Assembly (NCBI GenBank): GCA_002364615.1
Contig: DEYP01000028.1
Span: 187,645-251,644, forward strand
Direction of reading: 5' to 3'
Length of the DNA: 64,000 nucleotides
From: Arsukibacterium sp. UBA3155
GTDB lineage: Bacteria; Pseudomonadota; Gammaproteobacteria; Enterobacterales; Alteromonadaceae
The notes beneath the pieces are model-generated. The model had not been told where the DNA came from and did not search any database. It saw only the letters and a program-made list of their open reading frames with translations. The translations under genes and the position numbers were made by a program. Below, piece after piece: positions 1 to 9,433 of the stretch (position 1 is its first letter; every line of letters begins with the position of its first letter).

Positions 1-1
1 G

Positions 2-112
<111 letters not shown>

Positions 113-114
113 AT

Positions 115-1308
115 ATGATTGCCGCGTCGCTGTCGCCTGCCGTACGCCAGTATTTGCTGGTAACGGCTAACTACTGGGCATTTACCTTAACCGACGGCGC
201 GCTGCGCATGTTGGTGGTATTGCACTTTTACAGCCTGGGCTACAGCGGGCTGAGCATTGCCATGCTGTTTGTGTTTTATGAAGTATTCGGGGTAGTCACC
301 AACCTGGTCGGCGGTTGGCTTGGTGCCCGTATCGGCTTAAATAAAACCATGAATATTGGTTTATTTTTACAAGTTATCGCGTTGTCGATGTTACTGCTGC
401 CCGCAGCGTATCTTATTGTTCCCTGGGTAATGGCAGCCCAGGCGCTGTCCGGCATTGCCAAAGATTTAAACAAAATGAGCGCCAAAAGCAGCATTAAAAT
501 GCTGGTATCGAGCAAGGCTCAGGGTACTTTGTTTAAATGGGTGGCGCTGCTAACCGGTTCCAAAAATGCGTTAAAAGGCCTGGGCTTTTTTATCGGAGGG
601 TTATTGTTAACCCTGGTTGGCTTTCAGCTGGCCATTTTGTGTATGGTGATAATGTTACTGCTGGTCTGGACCTTAAGTTTAATTAAACTAAAGCAGGATT
701 TAGGTAAAAGCAGCACCAGGCCTAAATTTCGGGAAATATTGTCGAAAAGCCGGGCGATAAATATTCTGTCGGCTGCCCGTCTGTTGTTATTTGGTGCCCG
801 TGATGTCTGGTTTGTCATCGCGTTGCCGCTGTATCTGGCCAGCCAGCTCGGCTGGGATCACTGGAGTGTCGGCAGCTTTTTAGCGATATGGGTAATTGGT
901 TACGGTGGTGTGCAAAGTATTGCGCCATTATTGCTGGGAAAAAACAGCATACCAGACGCGAAAACTATCACATTATGGGCCTTGTTGTTATGTGCCATTC
1001 CCGCGCTGATTGCCATAGCATTAACCGTTAACTGGCAGCCTGAACTTGCCCTTCTGGGCGGTTTAATGCTGTTCGGTGCCGTGTTTGCGATAAACTCCTC
1101 GGTACACAGTTATTTAATTGTCAGCTATGCCAAAAGCGATGGCGTGTCGATGGATGTCGGTTTTTACTATATGGCCAATGCACTCGGCCGGTTACTGGGA
1201 ACCGTGCTTTCAGGCTGGTTGTATCAGAGTGCGGGGCTGACAACCTGCTTATGGGTATCCAGCACAATGTTAATTTTAGCCGTATTAATTTCCAAGCGGC
1301 TGAACTGA
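115..1308 (+). CDS. arsJ: ArsJ, organoarsenical efflux MFS permease
   Basis: A 397-residue, roughly 12-TM major facilitator protein. The N-terminus (NYWAFTLTDGALRMLVVLHF), the VTNLVGGWLGARIGLN segment near residues 60-75 and the AAQALSGIAKDLNKMSAKS segment near residues 107-125 match ArsJ as I know it. The family exports 1-arseno-3-phosphoglycerate, which breaks down outside the cell, giving arsenate resistance. It follows the GAPDH stop by 2 bases, the canonical partner arrangement. The usual ars repressor would lie upstream, outside the window. Length is normal and nothing looks damaged. Confidence 0.93.
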   Translation: MIAASLSPAVRQYLLVTANYWAFTLTDGALRMLVVLHFYSLGYSGLSIAMLFVFYEVFGVVTNLVGGWLGARIGLNKTMNIGLFLQVIALSMLLLPAAYLIVPWVMAAQALSGIAKDLNKMSAKSSIKMLVSSKAQGTLFKWVALLTGSKNALKGLGFFIGGLLLTLVGFQLAILCMVIMLLLVWTLSLIKLKQDLGKSSTRPKFREILSKSRAINILSAARLLLFGARDVWFVIALPLYLASQLGWDHWSVGSFLAIWVIGYGGVQSIAPLLLGKNSIPDAKTITLWALLLCAIPALIAIALTVNWQPELALLGGLMLFGAVFAINSSVHSYLIVSYAKSDGVSMDVGFYYMANALGRLLGTVLSGWLYQSAGLTTCLWVSSTMLILAVLISKRLN

Positions 1309-1454
1309 TAGCCGCCTGATTTTTGAACCCGACTTATACAAAAGTAATATTTACAGAATTAATATTGAGGGTGATAAAACGCGAAGGTCATTCGCACAAC
1401 CAGAAAAAAGCGGCTACAGTAAACTAACCCGATTAATTCGCAGTATCGACTTGA

Positions 1455-3356
1455 ATGCCGAATAGCTTAGAACATAGCCAAAATTCCGTTGTTAATTACC
1501 CTAACCAGCTGCATAAGCTGCGCACCAAACGTTTATTACAAATAATAGGCCTGACCTTATTCGGCCTGGTACTGGCAGTAGCGGTTGCCAGCGGTACAAC
1601 AAAATGGGTACTGGTAGCAGGCTGTTTTACCCTGGCATTAGCGGGCATCTTTGCCTATCAACGGAAAATTATTACAGCAACCGTAGTGTTACTATGGGCC
1701 ATGTGCCTGATGTTGTCAGCCTTGGCTTTTATTTCTGGCGGGATCCGCGATCTCGCTTTGCTGGGTTACCCTGGCGTACTGGTGTTTGCTGCCATGCTGG
1801 GCAATAGCAGGCTGTTTTTCTCTCTAATTGCCTTCATGCTGGCCTTTTGCGCCTCACTTACCTATCTGGCAGTTAATGGCATGGTTGTCCCGGTTATACC
1901 GACGATCAGCGCAGCACACTTTGTGTTTGTAGCGGCAATTTTACTGGTAACCGGTGTCAGCGTGTATTTGCTATATCGTGATCAACAACGTTTAATGAGT
2001 AACCTGCACGCTGAAAATCACCGGGTAAAGCAAAGCCAGGCACACATCGAGCATTTAGTCCTGCATGACCCCCTAACCGCACTGCCTAACCGCATATCCT
2101 GTCAACAACATTTTCAGCAGTTGTACAATCAGTGTTTAACCAAGGCGCAGCCACTGGCCGTGCTATTTCTTGATTTAGACAACTTTAAACCGGTAAATGA
2201 TTCGCTTGGTCATGCCGCAGGTGATTTATTACTACAGCAGTTAGCCAGAAGACTGGAAAATTTATTGTCAGAGCATGACATTCTGTGTCGGTTCGGAGGC
2301 GATGAATTTTTATTACTGGCCCCCGGTTTTGCCAGCGACGAAGCGTTAGCGGCCAAAGCAGAAGCCCTGCTGCAACAAACAACCGCGCCGTTTTATATAA
2401 TGCAAAATCAGATAGAGATCTCAGGCTCCGTGGGTATTGCCGTTGCGCCACAGGATGGCATTGAATTCAGCGAAATTTGTAAGCATGCCGATATGGCGAT
2501 GTTTCAGGCAAAAGCGGATGGCCGTAACGTTTACCGGTTTTATCATGACGAGCTGAACAAGGCCAGTATCGACAAGTTCAATATGTTGCAATTAATGCGT
2601 AAGGCAATAAAACAACAGGAGTTCCAACTTTATTTTCAAGCAAAACTGCAGCTAAGCGACAAAAAAGTCATTGGCGCCGAAGCGTTGCTGCGCTGGCCGC
2701 AACCTGATGGAAGTATGATTAGCCCTGATGACTTTATTCCACTGGCTGAAAGCAGTGGTTTAATAGTGGAAATTGGCGAGTGGGTGCTGCAGCAAGCTTG
2801 TCTGGCGTGCAGTCGCTGGCATCAGCAAGGTTATGATGATCTTACCGTCGCCGTTAATTTATCCTATGTCCAGTTTCGTGATGGCAAGCTGGAGCAACAA
2901 GTGCAACAAGCGCTTAGTGCTGCCGCTTTGCCAGCACATGCTCTGGAATTGGAATTAACCGAATCATTACTGATTGGTGAAGGTGATAATATTGCTCAGC
3001 AACTGGCTGCGCTGCATCAGTTGGGTATTCGTTTCTCCATAGATGATTTTGGCACCGGCTACTCCAATCTGGGGTATTTGCGCCGATTTAATGCCAGTAG
3101 GTTGAAAATAGACAAGTCCTTTATTTTGTCGCTGTGCTTATCGGAGCGGGATGAGCCGTTGGTGCGGGCGATTATTCAAATGAGTAAGAGCCTCGGCCTT
3201 AAAACCGTGGCTGAAGGCATTGAGGACAGCGCAACCGCGGCGCAACTGGCCTTACTTGGCTGCGATGAAGGCCAGGGTTTCTATTGGGCAAAACCGTTGC
3301 CAGAGAGTGATTTTCTGGGTTTTGTCAGTGCCACACTACTTAACGAAAGCCAATAA
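1455..3356 (+). CDS. Membrane-bound GGDEF-EAL bifunctional c-di-GMP protein
   Basis: A 633-residue protein with an N-terminal membrane region (about six hydrophobic segments, residues 25-175), a GGDEF domain (about 197-365) and an EAL domain (about 375-625). The GGDEF motif is intact at about 281-285, but the RxxD inhibitory site upstream is absent (SEHD in its place). In the EAL domain the key residues are all present: EAL at about 409-411, the VNLSY Asn, the LELTES Glu, the IDDFGTGYS Asp pair, the LKIDKSF Lys and AEGIED. It could therefore make and degrade c-di-GMP; which activity dominates cannot be read from sequence. The sensory membrane part is not a family I recognise. No clear Shine-Dalgarno precedes the ATG. 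Confidence 0.9.
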   Translation: MPNSLEHSQNSVVNYPNQLHKLRTKRLLQIIGLTLFGLVLAVAVASGTTKWVLVAGCFTLALAGIFAYQRKIITATVVLLWAMCLMLSALAFISGGIRDLALLGYPGVLVFAAMLGNSRLFFSLIAFMLAFCASLTYLAVNGMVVPVIPTISAAHFVFVAAILLVTGVSVYLLYRDQQRLMSNLHAENHRVKQSQAHIEHLVLHDPLTALPNRISCQQHFQQLYNQCLTKAQPLAVLFLDLDNFKPVNDSLGHAAGDLLLQQLARRLENLLSEHDILCRFGGDEFLLLAPGFASDEALAAKAEALLQQTTAPFYIMQNQIEISGSVGIAVAPQDGIEFSEICKHADMAMFQAKADGRNVYRFYHDELNKASIDKFNMLQLMRKAIKQQEFQLYFQAKLQLSDKKVIGAEALLRWPQPDGSMISPDDFIPLAESSGLIVEIGEWVLQQACLACSRWHQQGYDDLTVAVNLSYVQFRDGKLEQQVQQALSAAALPAHALELELTESLLIGEGDNIAQQLAALHQLGIRFSIDDFGTGYSNLGYLRRFNASRLKIDKSFILSLCLSERDEPLVRAIIQMSKSLGLKTVAEGIEDSATAAQLALLGCDEGQGFYWAKPLPESDFLGFVSATLLNESQ

Positions 3357-3439
3357 CTTTGTTACTGAAAAACACAGAGCACTGAACCTGTTGCGACGAC
3401 GTTGCGTAACGATAATATTATTCCTCAACAGTAATTATT

Positions 3440-4207
3440 ATGCCTGGGTTAACAGCAAATAAGGGTGTCATTATTATCACCGGTGCGGGCCAGCGGGTCG
3501 GTCTGCATTGTGCATTAGCGCTGCAGCAACAAGGCTATCAGCTGGTCGTCAGTTATCGCACACAGACCAGTAGCATTGCAGCATTGCAACAAGCTGGGGT
3601 GCATTGTGTCAGAGCAGATTTTAATCAGCTAACTGATATCGCCGCTTTCGTTGAAGCAATGGCGGCTTACCCGGCTATACGGGCCATTATTCATAATGCC
3701 TCCAGCTGGCAGCCCGACATCCCTCTGGCTCAGCAAAACGGTCAGCATGATGTGCTAAATCAGCTGCAGCAGGATGCAGCGGTATTTGATGCCATGCACC
3801 AGGTACATGCCAAAGTACCTTACCTGTTAAACCGTGCTTTGCTGCCTAAGTTGTTAGCGGCAGATGATACAGCTGATATTATTCATTTAACCGACTTTGT
3901 CGCCAGTGTCGGTAGCAGTAAGCATCAGGCCTACGCGGCCTCGAAGGCCTCGCTGGAAAACCTGACACTGTCATTGGCACGGCAGTTGGCACCGAACGTT
4001 AAAGTGAATGCTATTGCCCCCGCACTGGTTATGTTTAACGAGCATGACGATGAGGCTTACCGGCAAAAAGCGCTGGCGAAGTCTTTAATGGCAGTAGCAC
4101 CCGGACCAGACGAGGTGTTACAGACTGTGTTGTATTTACTGCATAGTCATTATATAACCGGTCGGATCTTAGCGTTGGACGGCGGCAGGCATTTAAAGCT
4201 GCCCTGA
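3440..4207 (+). CDS. folM: Dihydromonapterin reductase FolM (SDR family)
   Basis: A short-chain dehydrogenase of 255 residues. It has the nucleotide-binding glycine motif TGAGQRVG near the N-terminus and the YAASKAS catalytic Tyr-x-x-x-Lys. The segments IIHLTDF, VKVNAIAPALVMFNEHDD and LDGGRHLK match E. coli FolM closely from memory. FolM reduces dihydromonapterin to tetrahydromonapterin with NADPH and has weak dihydrofolate reductase activity. The FolM-specific FNEHDD segment separates it from general SDRs such as FabG. A strong bidirectional terminator follows. Confidence 0.88.
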   Translation: MPGLTANKGVIIITGAGQRVGLHCALALQQQGYQLVVSYRTQTSSIAALQQAGVHCVRADFNQLTDIAAFVEAMAAYPAIRAIIHNASSWQPDIPLAQQNGQHDVLNQLQQDAAVFDAMHQVHAKVPYLLNRALLPKLLAADDTADIIHLTDFVASVGSSKHQAYAASKASLENLTLSLARQLAPNVKVNAIAPALVMFNEHDDEAYRQKALAKSLMAVAPGPDEVLQTVLYLLHSHYITGRILALDGGRHLKLP

Positions 4208-4231
4208 ACAATATTATCCTGCGCGATAAGT

Positions 4232-4257
4232 AAAAAACGGCCGACCGGCCGTTTTTT
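4232..4257. terminator. Bidirectional rho-independent terminator
   Basis: A perfect 11-bp inverted repeat (AAAAAACGGCC, loop GACC, GGCCGTTTTTT) lies between the convergent folM and HiPIP genes. The G/C core is flanked by an A-run on one side and a T-run on the other, so it can act for both strands. Confidence 0.9.
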
Positions 4258-4272
4258 CATACACTGAATGTG

Positions 4273-4569
4273 TTACGCCGCAATTTTTTTAACCCAGGCT
4301 GCACACCAACCTTCATTAGCTACCAACTTCCCCGGGAAAATGGCGCAAGGCCGCCATTCCTGACCCGCTTCACCCTGAACCAAATTACAGTTTTCACATT
4401 TCTGACCTGCCACTTCTGATTTATGGGTATAACGCATGGCGGCTGCCAGTGGGTCATCCAGCTTCAGTTGTTCTGCGGCCAGCGCGTTTAAACTGATGCC
4501 ACCTGCGGTCAGGCCAATGATGGTGCCAGCAGACACTTTAAAAAAAGTTCGACGATTGAAGTTGCTCAT
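4273..4569 (-). CDS. High-potential iron-sulfur protein (HiPIP)
   Basis: A 98-residue protein with a twin-arginine signal (RRTFFKVSAG then a hydrophobic stretch ending ALAAE) and four cysteines in HiPIP arrangement: CENC, then PCAIFPGK, then GWCAAW. These ligate a single [4Fe-4S] cluster; HiPIPs are small periplasmic electron carriers, and Tat export of the folded cluster protein fits. It stands alone, with no cytochrome or reaction-centre gene nearby, so its redox partner is unknown. The start ATG is preceded by GGAGAG. Confidence 0.93.
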   Translation of the reverse strand: MSNFNRRTFFKVSAGTIIGLTAGGISLNALAAEQLKLDDPLAAAMRYTHKSEVAGQKCENCNLVQGEAGQEWRPCAIFPGKLVANEGWCAAWVKKIAA

Positions 4570-4842
4570 ACCTACTCTCCTGCATTATGTAGTTAGTATA
4601 ATACTGGTTAAACCGGCCAATGGTTTTGACGAACATCAATAAATTAGTTCAAAAAACCGCCAGGCCATAACGGCAGTATCATAGACAATACGTTAGCGGC
4701 CTATGATTTTTGCCTCAGTACTTAATAGTAGTGCATATTGCTAAGTTCATATCCGGCATTTACCAGTGAGTTGTCAATTCCCGATCATGCAGCAGCTAAG
4801 GCCAAAGTGCCGGGCTTTGCGTCTGCTTGCAGCGCTCTGGCA

Positions 4843-5853
4843 TTAAGGCGCTATTAGTGCAATTCGCAGCAAGTAGTTTGTGGCGGTAATATATAAATAG
4901 CGATTATCTGGCGTCAGCGCAACATTCGCTGCAGCCACCCCTGTGTGAATAGTGCCTAAGTGAGTACCCTCTGCAGTAAATACCCATACCCCACCGGGGC
5001 CGGTAGCCAGAAGGTGACCGCTTGGCAATACTTTTAAACCATCGGGCAAACCACGGCTGGTTTTGGTATGGCCTGTGGCATCAAAAAACAGTTGTGCTGG
5101 CCCAAGGCTGCCATCTGAAGCAACCGCAGAGCGCCACCACTGGGCGGCACTCGCGTCTGAGTTTGCAACATAGAGCCATTTCTCATCTGGCGAAAAGGCC
5201 AGGCCGTTTGGTCGGTTCAGGTGTGTTATCTGCGCGGTTAGCGTGCCATCTGCAGCCAGCCGGTAAACGGCATTTGCCGTCAGCTGCTTCTGATCAGCCT
5301 TATCTCCGCCCCTTAAACCGTATGGCGGATCAGTAAAGTAATATGCACCGCTGCTGTGCTGCACCAGATCATTCGGACTATTGAGCAACTTGCCCTGATA
5401 ATAATTCACCAACGTTTGATATTGTGGCTGACCGTCTTGAATCTCAGTCAATATGGCTAAACGCCGGTCGCCATGTTGTGCCAGCACCAACTGCTGTTTA
5501 TGGTTAAAAATAAGGCCATTGGCACCTTGTTGTCGGTTGTAATCCGGATATAAGCCGGTATAGCCTGATGGCGCCAGATAAACTGTTAGCCCGTCTTTTA
5601 GATTCCAGCGATACACTTTATTGGCCGGCACATCTGAAAACAATACATCCCCGGTGTCGGGTTCAACAACCGGTCCTTCTGACCAACGAAACCCCTCGGC
5701 CAGTATCTCAAGTTGGGCATCGGCTGCCACCAGTTGCAACATTTCTGGCTGCTGCACTAAAACCGGTTGTGCAGGTAACTGGCCAAAAACATTGGCGCTA
5801 CTGACAGCACACAACACACCGCATAGCAAACTTAACACCCGTAATACTCTCAT
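4843..5853 (-). CDS. Secreted SMP-30/gluconolactonase-like beta-propeller protein
   Basis: A 336-residue protein with an N-terminal signal peptide (hydrophobic residues 5-22) and an SMP-30/gluconolactonase/LRE-like propeller. The metal-site motifs of the family are visible: FRWSEGPV (Glu), LLNSPNDLV (Asn), RPNGLAFSPD and RGLPDGLKV (Asp). Family members hydrolyse sugar lactones or related esters with a divalent metal. The natural substrate cannot be told from sequence. It is monocistronic. The 273 bp between it and the HiPIP gene show no gene or clear signal. Confidence 0.85.
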   Translation of the reverse strand: MRVLRVLSLLCGVLCAVSSANVFGQLPAQPVLVQQPEMLQLVAADAQLEILAEGFRWSEGPVVEPDTGDVLFSDVPANKVYRWNLKDGLTVYLAPSGYTGLYPDYNRQQGANGLIFNHKQQLVLAQHGDRRLAILTEIQDGQPQYQTLVNYYQGKLLNSPNDLVQHSSGAYYFTDPPYGLRGGDKADQKQLTANAVYRLAADGTLTAQITHLNRPNGLAFSPDEKWLYVANSDASAAQWWRSAVASDGSLGPAQLFFDATGHTKTSRGLPDGLKVLPSGHLLATGPGGVWVFTAEGTHLGTIHTGVAAANVALTPDNRYLYITATNYLLRIALIAP

Positions 5854-6000
5854 TTACTTACTCCTTATCGCTTGTCGCATAACCCACACCTTACCTTGGA
5901 TCTGCAACAAAGCACTACCCCTTAATAAACCGCATGACATTTACCAATGTATCGCGCTTTGTTAGCATGCTTAGCATTCATCCTGCTACGATTAATTGCT

Positions 6001-6624
6001 ATGTCTGATGACCTTATTACTACCTGGTACCTGCAATACCAGGGAGCAACGCCAACACTGCCCGACTGGCCGGCTAACTGTTTATTAATGGAAGCGACCA
6101 TCCCCAGCCCGGAGCTAAGCCAGTTTTTATTTTGCGCGGTAGGTCATCATTGGCGCTGGTTCAGCCGGCTAAGCTGGAATTATCAGCAATGGCTTGATTA
6201 TTTGAGCAAAGATTCCGTCCGCACCTGGGTGTTGTATCAGGCTGGGACCATCGCTGGCTTTGTCGAGCTGAATTATCACCCTGTTACTGCCCATATGGAG
6301 CAGAGCCCAGGTGTTGAGTTAAAGTTTTTTGGTTTATTGCCAGCTTTTACAGGTCAAGGTCTGGGGCCTAAACTGGCTCAGGCAGCTATTGCTCTGGCCC
6401 AGCAATGGCTTGATTGTAAAGTACCCACAACAGATAAACAGATACCGGTCTGGCTGCATACCTGCTCGGCCGATCATCCGGCCGCACTTGCCACGTACCA
6501 GAAAGCGGGGTTTGCGATCTACCAAACTTCACAGGAACCCGCCGACATTCCCAGCGATTATGCCGAAGCGATGTTGTGTCGCAATTTTGTTTATTCCCGC
6601 TTGTCTCATTTCACGGCGAATTAG
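6001..6624 (+). CDS. GNAT-family N-acetyltransferase
   Basis: About 207 residues from the chosen ATG. The GNAT acetyl-CoA region is visible as GVELKFFGLLPAFTGQGLGP, with a QGLG form of the Q/RxxGxG/A pyrophosphate loop, followed by HPAALATYQKAGF, the usual C-terminal GNAT strand-helix. The frame stays open to an ATG at 5947, but the extra 18 residues are hydrophobic and precede a typical soluble N-terminus, so 6001 is preferred. Neither start has a good ribosome site. The acceptor substrate is unknown. Confidence 0.8.
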   Translation: MSDDLITTWYLQYQGATPTLPDWPANCLLMEATIPSPELSQFLFCAVGHHWRWFSRLSWNYQQWLDYLSKDSVRTWVLYQAGTIAGFVELNYHPVTAHMEQSPGVELKFFGLLPAFTGQGLGPKLAQAAIALAQQWLDCKVPTTDKQIPVWLHTCSADHPAALATYQKAGFAIYQTSQEPADIPSDYAEAMLCRNFVYSRLSHFTAN

Positions 6625-6751
6625 CCCATAGTTGCTTTTCGCGGCCTACTGGTCTCATCCTTGCATGTTCCTGCTTATTCAAAATACTAATCAGCCATAT
6701 TATTTATACGTTCTGACAGCAGAACTGCCGGCTTTTTAACGAGGAGACATT

Positions 6752-7210
6752 ATGAAAGTAGATTCAATTCGTGGATTACTCGACTGGACAGCTGGCTACC
6801 ATCAACACTTATCAAATTGTTTTGCGAAATCCGCTGAAAAACAACAAAACGACCGTTCGCAGATGCTGCTGAACTACCTTGCTGATAAGGAAATGGATTT
6901 AGCAACCCGGGTTCGTGCCTTTAAAGACGTTGGCGAAGACAAGGCATTAAATACCTGGTGTACCGAGCACATTGATAAGCATCCCTTGATGGCAGAGGCC
7001 GCCTGTGATGATGCCTATACAACAATGGATAGCAACGCCATTATTACTGAGGTAGAACAGCAGCATCAAATCATCATTCTGCTTTATGAGAACCTGTATG
7101 ATCGCAGCCCCAAGGAAGAAATTAAGGAACTATTGGCGAAGGTACGTGATTTGCAACAACAGGAAGCTCAGCAAATGATGCAAGGCGCTAACCGGTTAGA
7201 GGATATTTAA
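6752..7210 (+). CDS. Hypothetical all-helical protein (ferritin-like bundle?)
   Basis: A 152-residue soluble protein preceded by an excellent ribosome site (GAGGAGA). It is predicted to be almost entirely helical with scattered His and Glu (YHQHL, EHIDKHPLMAE, EVEQQHQ), which suggests a four-helix bundle of the ferritin/rubrerythrin style. No complete ExxH metal-site pair can be assigned with confidence. The following gene encodes a PfpI/DJ-1 protein with a similar ribosome site, so a shared stress role is plausible but unproven. I do not recognise a named family. Confidence 0.7.
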   Translation: MKVDSIRGLLDWTAGYHQHLSNCFAKSAEKQQNDRSQMLLNYLADKEMDLATRVRAFKDVGEDKALNTWCTEHIDKHPLMAEAACDDAYTTMDSNAIITEVEQQHQIIILLYENLYDRSPKEEIKELLAKVRDLQQQEAQQMMQGANRLEDI

Positions 7211-7355
7211 AGCCTGTTACTCAGTTAACACCACAGGTAAGTTTTACCGCTGGGTCTGTAGAAGTTTTACAGCGTGACCATAGCGCTTGGGTGCGCCAGG
7301 CCCTTACTTAACTTCACCGTCTACTTAACATACTTTAGTTAAAAGGAGACCCATT

Positions 7356-7922
7356 ATGAATGAACCAAAACCCCTTCTGGGCAAGAAAGTAGCAATCTTA
7401 GCAACCGATGGTTTTGAGCAGAGCGAATTAACCTCTCCGCTTCATGCCCTGCGCAACGCCGGAGCAGAAGTGGATATTGTGTCACAGCGAGCGGGTGAAA
7501 TTACCGGCTGGTCCGGTAAAAACTGGGCTGATGAAGTCAAAGTTGATAAAACCCTGGATGAGGTAAAAGCAGAGTATTATGACGGCCTGGTATTGCCGGG
7601 TGGCCTGATTAACCCCGATACCTTAAGGCAGGATGAGGGTGCCATAGCGTTTATTCAGGGCTTTTTCAGTGACACTGCTAATAAACCGGTGGCCGCTATC
7701 TGCCATGGACCGTGGTTGCTGGCAGAAGCTGGCGTGTTAGATGGACGAAAAGTTACCTCATTCGGTAGTATTCGTACCGATTTAAAAAATGCCGGGGCGA
7801 ACTGGGTAGATGAACCGGTAGTGGTCGATAACGGACTGGTTACCAGCCGCAATCCTGACGATTTGCCCGCATTTAACAAAAAGTTGTTAGAGGAAATACG
7901 TGAAGGTCGCCATCATGCATAG
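7356..7922 (+). CDS. PfpI/DJ-1 family protein (type 1 glutamine amidotransferase-like)
   Basis: A 188-residue protein of the PfpI/YhbO subgroup of the DJ-1 superfamily. The conserved acidic residue lies in GFEQSE (Glu21) and the nucleophile Cys116 in the elbow AAICHGPW, followed by His117. The LVLPGG segment near residues 78-83 and the C-terminal TSRNPDDLPAF match the subgroup. Members have been described as proteases, chaperones or glyoxalase/deglycase-type stress proteins; sequence cannot decide. It has an AAGGAGA ribosome site. A 20-bp tandem repeat begins at its stop. Confidence 0.88.
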   Translation: MNEPKPLLGKKVAILATDGFEQSELTSPLHALRNAGAEVDIVSQRAGEITGWSGKNWADEVKVDKTLDEVKAEYYDGLVLPGGLINPDTLRQDEGAIAFIQGFFSDTANKPVAAICHGPWLLAEAGVLDGRKVTSFGSIRTDLKNAGANWVDEPVVVDNGLVTSRNPDDLPAFNKKLLEEIREGRHHA

Positions 7923-7974
7923 TGTCGAACGGAAATAAAAGGTGTCGAACGGAAATAAAAGGTGTCGAACGGCA
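7922..7974. repeat. 20-bp direct tandem repeat, about 2.6 copies
   Basis: The unit GTGTCGAACGGAAATAAAAG occurs twice in full at 7922-7941 and 7942-7961, then a partial third copy runs to about 7974. It begins at the PfpI stop codon. The remaining bases to the next gene at 8171 show nothing further that I can identify. Confidence 0.9.
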
Positions 7975-8170
7975 ACAACTGGCGGCGGTATCACGACGGC
8001 TCAGTGTGCATCACTAAGGTTTGACTGCAGCACTCTGGCCAATCGGATCGGTTCAACTATTATTTTCTCTCTTTTCAAATCAGCGTAGTCATCTATAATC
8101 GAGTTAAATACTGCGTCGTGTGACTAACCCTGTTAGTAGTAATGGCAAGATAACCAGCTAAGAGACTTTA

Positions 8171-9433
8171 TTGAGCGCTATTAAACCCCGCCATTCATTG
8201 GTTCGCAAACTAACCCGGCAAAACCTGACCGTTTTGCTGGGCAGTATGCTCATCAGTTTTATGCTGATTGCCGTAATGCTGTGGTTGACGGCCCGGGACC
8301 GCCAGGGCAGCGCCGCAGAACTGGCCGCTATTCAGCTTGCCAGCAATGTGTCAGCCATGCTGGTATTTAATGACCCGGACGCTGCCGAGCACGAGCTGGC
8401 TGTGCTGGCAAGCAATCGTGATTTAAGTGGTATTGCGCTGTATAACGCCAAGGGGGTGTTGTTTGCCGATTTAGCCGATGTGGCAACCTTGCCCTGGCAG
8501 ACAACGCCAGCCTCCCAAGAGCTGCATCGGCGCTACCATGGCCTGGAAATTGAGCTTGTCGTGCCGGTAAAAGTAAAAGATAAAATCGAAGGTGTGCTGT
8601 ATGTCCGGGAAAATATGGATCAGCTGATGAGCTGGTTCTTACGTGGCTTACTGATGATCTCAGCATTAATGGTGATCATTTATTGGTTTGCCGCCAGGCT
8701 GCTGATTAGAATTCAGCGCAAAGCGCTATCACCACTGGTAGCCTTATCGGCGCTTGCTGAACAAGTGGCCAGTGAACGCAACTTCGCTTTGCGGGCAGCG
8801 GTAGTCGACAATAACGAAATTGGCAGCTTAACCCTACGCTTTAATGAACTGCTAAAACGGGCTGAAATCTGGCAGGCTGAATTGAGCAGCCAACTGCAAC
8901 AGCAAGCTGCCAGGGGTGATCAGTTAGAACATCTTGCGTTAAAAGACAGCCTGACCCAGCTGCCAAACCGACACAGCTTCACGGAGCTGTTAAACCAGAT
9001 GGTGCAAACCAGTATTAGTAACAATACCATGTCGGCGCTGATGTTTATTGATCTGGACAACTTTAAGTTTGTTAATGATAATTACGGCCATGATGCCGGC
9101 GATGACGTGCTAATTGAAGTCAGCAGCAGGATCCAGGCAGCAATTCGTACCGGCGATACGCTGTGCAGGCTGGGCGGGGACGAATTCGCCCTGCTGCTAC
9201 CCGAACAGGTAACACCGCAACTAACCGAACAAGTTTGTAAAAGGTTAGTACAAAAGATCAACCAACCCATCTGGGTTAAAAATGCAAAAATGCCGGTAAC
9301 ATTAAGTATTGGTGTTGCATTGTGTCCGCAGCATAGTAGCAGCGCCGCCACATTACTGCAGTTGGCCGATGAAGCCATGTATCAGGCGAAAAGGGCGGGG
9401 AAAAATGGTTATCAGATATACAGTGCTGCTTAA
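8171..9433 (+). CDS. DgcN (YfiN)-like diguanylate cyclase: CHASE8-like, HAMP, GGDEF
   Basis: A 420-residue inner-membrane protein: TM1 about 19-40, a periplasmic domain about 45-150 of CHASE8 type, TM2 about 155-175, HAMP about 177-235, GGDEF about 250-420. The active-site GGDEF is intact at about 335-339 and the RTGD inhibitory site is present at about 326-329. The layout matches YfiN/DgcN, which is held inactive by periplasmic YfiR. A YfiR-like gene lies two genes downstream in the same overlapping operon. The start is a TTG preceded by AAGAGA; the next ATG would cut into TM1. The 3' end overlaps the receptor gene by 29 bases. Confidence 0.88.
   Translation: MSAIKPRHSLVRKLTRQNLTVLLGSMLISFMLIAVMLWLTARDRQGSAAELAAIQLASNVSAMLVFNDPDAAEHELAVLASNRDLSGIALYNAKGVLFADLADVATLPWQTTPASQELHRRYHGLEIELVVPVKVKDKIEGVLYVRENMDQLMSWFLRGLLMISALMVIIYWFAARLLIRIQRKALSPLVALSALAEQVASERNFALRAAVVDNNEIGSLTLRFNELLKRAEIWQAELSSQLQQQAARGDQLEHLALKDSLTQLPNRHSFTELLNQMVQTSISNNTMSALMFIDLDNFKFVNDNYGHDAGDDVLIEVSSRIQAAIRTGDTLCRLGGDEFALLLPEQVTPQLTEQVCKRLVQKINQPIWVKNAKMPVTLSIGVALCPQHSSSAATLLQLADEAMYQAKRAGKNGYQIYSAA

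Noticed and set aside
9309-9404. Upstream extension of the TonB receptor gene
   Set aside because: The extra 32 codons lie inside the diguanylate cyclase gene and would bury the signal peptide.
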